Shown: positions 62,815 through 64,000 of the stretch, one piece after another
Numbering within the stretch: the stretch's first letter is position 1
How the letters are laid out: each line of letters opens with the position of its first letter
Origin: Priestia koreensis
GTDB taxonomy: Bacteria > Bacillota > Bacilli > Bacillales > Bacillaceae_H
Length of the DNA stretch: 64,000 nt
Assembly: GCF_001274935.1 (NCBI RefSeq)
Contig: NZ_LILC01000011.1
Coordinates: forward strand, 124,705-188,704
Direction of reading: 5' to 3'
The notes under the pieces: generated by a model
What the model was told of the DNA's origin: nothing
The model's input: only the letters and a program-made list of their open reading frames with translations
Database searches by the model: none
Made by a program: the position numbers and the translations under genes

Positions 62815-63588
62815 GTGGAATTTTTAAAGGTAGCTACAAATGATTTTGTCAAAGTCATTACGATTAATCATCAGCCTGCTAATGCTTTGTCACAAGCAGT
62901 TTTGAAAGAGCTTTCATCCGTGCTTCGTGAGGCGGAAAACGATTCTAATACACGAGTTGTTCTCCTACACGGAGAAGGAAGATTTTTCTGTGCTGGTGCA
63001 GATATTAAAGAATTTACTACGCTTGAAAGCGCAGATGATTATGCACAGTTAGCGAAATTTGGCCAAGAATTAATGGAGTACATTGAAACGTATCCGAAAC
63101 CTGTTATAGCAGCTATTCATGGTGCTGCTCTTGGTGGAGGATTGGAACTTGCAATGAGTTGTCACATTCGCCTTGTAAGTGAAAAGGCGAAGCTCGGTTT
63201 GCCAGAGTTACAGCTAGGAATTATTCCTGGATTCGCGGGTACACAGCGTCTACCTCGATACGTTGGCACAGGGAGAGCAGCACAAATGATGCTGACAAGT
63301 GAGCCAATTTCAGGGGTAGAGGCTGCACAGCTTGGACTTGCGAATTACGCATATCCAGACGAATCTTTAATGGACGAAGCTACAAAATTGGCTGCGAAAA
63401 TAGCGCTGAAAAGTCCAATCTCTGTGAAATATGCGCTACAATTGCTTCAACATAGCAAACCAGCTTCTTATTACGAAGGGGTAGAAAAAGAAGCGGAGCT
63501 ATTTGGACAGGTGTTTGGATCACAAGATGCAAAAGAAGGTATTGCTGCGTTCGTTGAAAAACGAGCACCGAAGTTTACAGGGGAATAA
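62815..63588 (+). CDS. fadB: Enoyl-CoA hydratase FadB (YsiB-like)
   Basis: This 257-residue crotonase-fold enzyme hydrates enoyl-CoA in beta-oxidation. It has GRFFCAGADIKEF (oxyanion-hole loop) near residue 56, AAIHGAALGGGLELAMSCHIR near 99 with the catalytic Glu region, and KLGLPELQLGIIPGFAGTQRL near 125. I use GTG 62815, eight bases after AAAGAGG, rather than GTG 62806, which overlaps that site. It lies 39 bases after fadR and 43 bases before etfB, in one operon. Confidence 0.92.
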   Translation: MEFLKVATNDFVKVITINHQPANALSQAVLKELSSVLREAENDSNTRVVLLHGEGRFFCAGADIKEFTTLESADDYAQLAKFGQELMEYIETYPKPVIAAIHGAALGGGLELAMSCHIRLVSEKAKLGLPELQLGIIPGFAGTQRLPRYVGTGRAAQMMLTSEPISGVEAAQLGLANYAYPDESLMDEATKLAAKIALKSPISVKYALQLLQHSKPASYYEGVEKEAELFGQVFGSQDAKEGIAAFVEKRAPKFTGE

Positions 63589-63631
63589 CCAGCATTTTTG
63601 ATGGGTGATATTTAATAACGGAGGGGTATAC

Positions 63632-64000
63632 ATGAATATTTTCGTATTATTAAAAAGAACATTTGATACAGAAGAAAAAATTGCGTTAAGCAACGGAAGA
63701 ATTGCTGAAGACGGTGCTGAATTTATCATCAATCCATACGATGAGTATGCAATTGAAGAGGCAATTCAAGTCCGCGATGCTGAAGGTGGAGAAATTACGG
63801 TTGTAACAGTCGGCGGCGAAGAGTCTGAAAAAGAACTTCGCACAGCGCTTGCAATGGGCTGTGACAAAGCCGTTTTGATCAACACTGAGGATGATCTTGA
63901 AGATGGAGATCAATTCACTTCCGCTAAAATTATCGCAGAATTTTTAAAAGACAAAAATCTAGACCTAATCTTAACAGGGAATGTAGCGATCGACGGAGGA
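63632..64000 (+). CDS. etfB: Electron transfer flavoprotein beta subunit (partial)
   Basis: The first 123 codons are inside the window; the gene continues past the right edge. MNIFVLLKRTFDTEEKI is the family N-terminus, and the sequence DLILTGNVAIDGG at the end is the AMP/FAD-binding part. The protein passes electrons from acyl-CoA dehydrogenase to the quinone pool. The ATG follows GGAGGGGTATAC. etfA normally follows. Confidence 0.95.
   Translation, partial: MNIFVLLKRTFDTEEKIALSNGRIAEDGAEFIINPYDEYAIEEAIQVRDAEGGEITVVTVGGEESEKELRTALAMGCDKAVLINTEDDLEDGDQFTSAKIIAEFLKDKNLDLILTGNVAIDGG

Noticed and set aside
1..64000. tRNA, rRNA, CRISPR arrays, prophage or intact insertion sequences
   Set aside because: No cloverleaf, rRNA text, regularly spaced repeats or transposase/phage frames were seen by eye; the repeats found are a duplicated element and a short tandem array.

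Overview
The window is a chromosomal segment of an endospore-forming member of the Bacillaceae. Base composition is moderately AT-rich, Shine-Dalgarno sites are strong (AAGGAGG type), and GTG/TTG starts are frequent. The gene order follows the Bacillus subtilis argG-to-etfB stretch almost gene for gene. Spore genes (sspI, ytaF, ytrH/ytrI, ytxC), two T-box leaders and a Pho/CcpA/CcpN/FadR-like regulatory layer fit that family. Four departures from the B. subtilis plan suggest a Priestia (Bacillus) megaterium-like lineage, which I infer and have not proved: an hflK-hflC pair between phoR and polA, a FadR-family regulator between the malic enzyme and accD, a MaoC-domain gene between mdh and phoP, and no pfkA between accA and pyk.

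Layout. 1-8.2 kb: end of argG, argH, a 53-aa orphan, ald, ytkL, ytoI, ytpI, nrnA and the ytrH-ytrI sporulation pair. 8.3-18.3 kb: dnaE, malic enzyme with its GntR/FadR regulator, accD-accA, pyk, fxsA. 18.4-24.3 kb: ytvI, ytwI, then the TCA cluster citZ-icd-mdh. 24.4-29.8 kb: MaoC-domain gene, phoP-phoR, a candidate PhoP-activated short transcript, hflK-hflC. 29.9-35.3 kb: polA, mutM, ytaF, a duplicated dispersed-type repeat, coaE. 35.4-41.8 kb: gapB, speD with a structured leader, an unknown gene, nrdR, dnaB, dnaI, ytxC. 41.8-46 kb: T-box-thrS, a tandem hairpin array, then the L20-type leader-infC-rpmI-rplT operon. 46-64 kb: ysdA, ysdB, a dimeric-type dUTPase, ysdC, sspI, ysgA, T-box-pheS-pheT, rnhC, zapA-yshB, polX-mutS2-yshE, a 26-aa membrane peptide, and the fatty-acid degradation cluster lcfA-fadR-fadB-etfB (cut by the window end).

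Functionally, the window covers arginine synthesis, the malate/pyruvate/malonyl-CoA node, the oxidative TCA branch, gluconeogenic GAPDH, replication restart/helicase loading (dnaB, dnaI, dnaE, polA), repair (mutM, polX, mutS2) and beta-oxidation.

Most of the unexplained signal is regulatory. The strongest items are: (i) a ~145-nt leader of speD with two helices that compete with a perfect 8-nt anti-Shine-Dalgarno; (ii) four TTTACA-like hexamers at exact 11-bp spacing, at Pho-box distance from a -10, driving a ~65-nt RNA that ends in a terminator; (iii) three tandem ~87-bp units downstream of thrS, each with a terminator-like hairpin that shows a compensatory change; (iv) a FadR-class operator at the malic-enzyme promoter next to its presumptive regulator; and (v) the missing pfkA. 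No rRNA, tRNA, CRISPR array, prophage or intact insertion sequence was seen.
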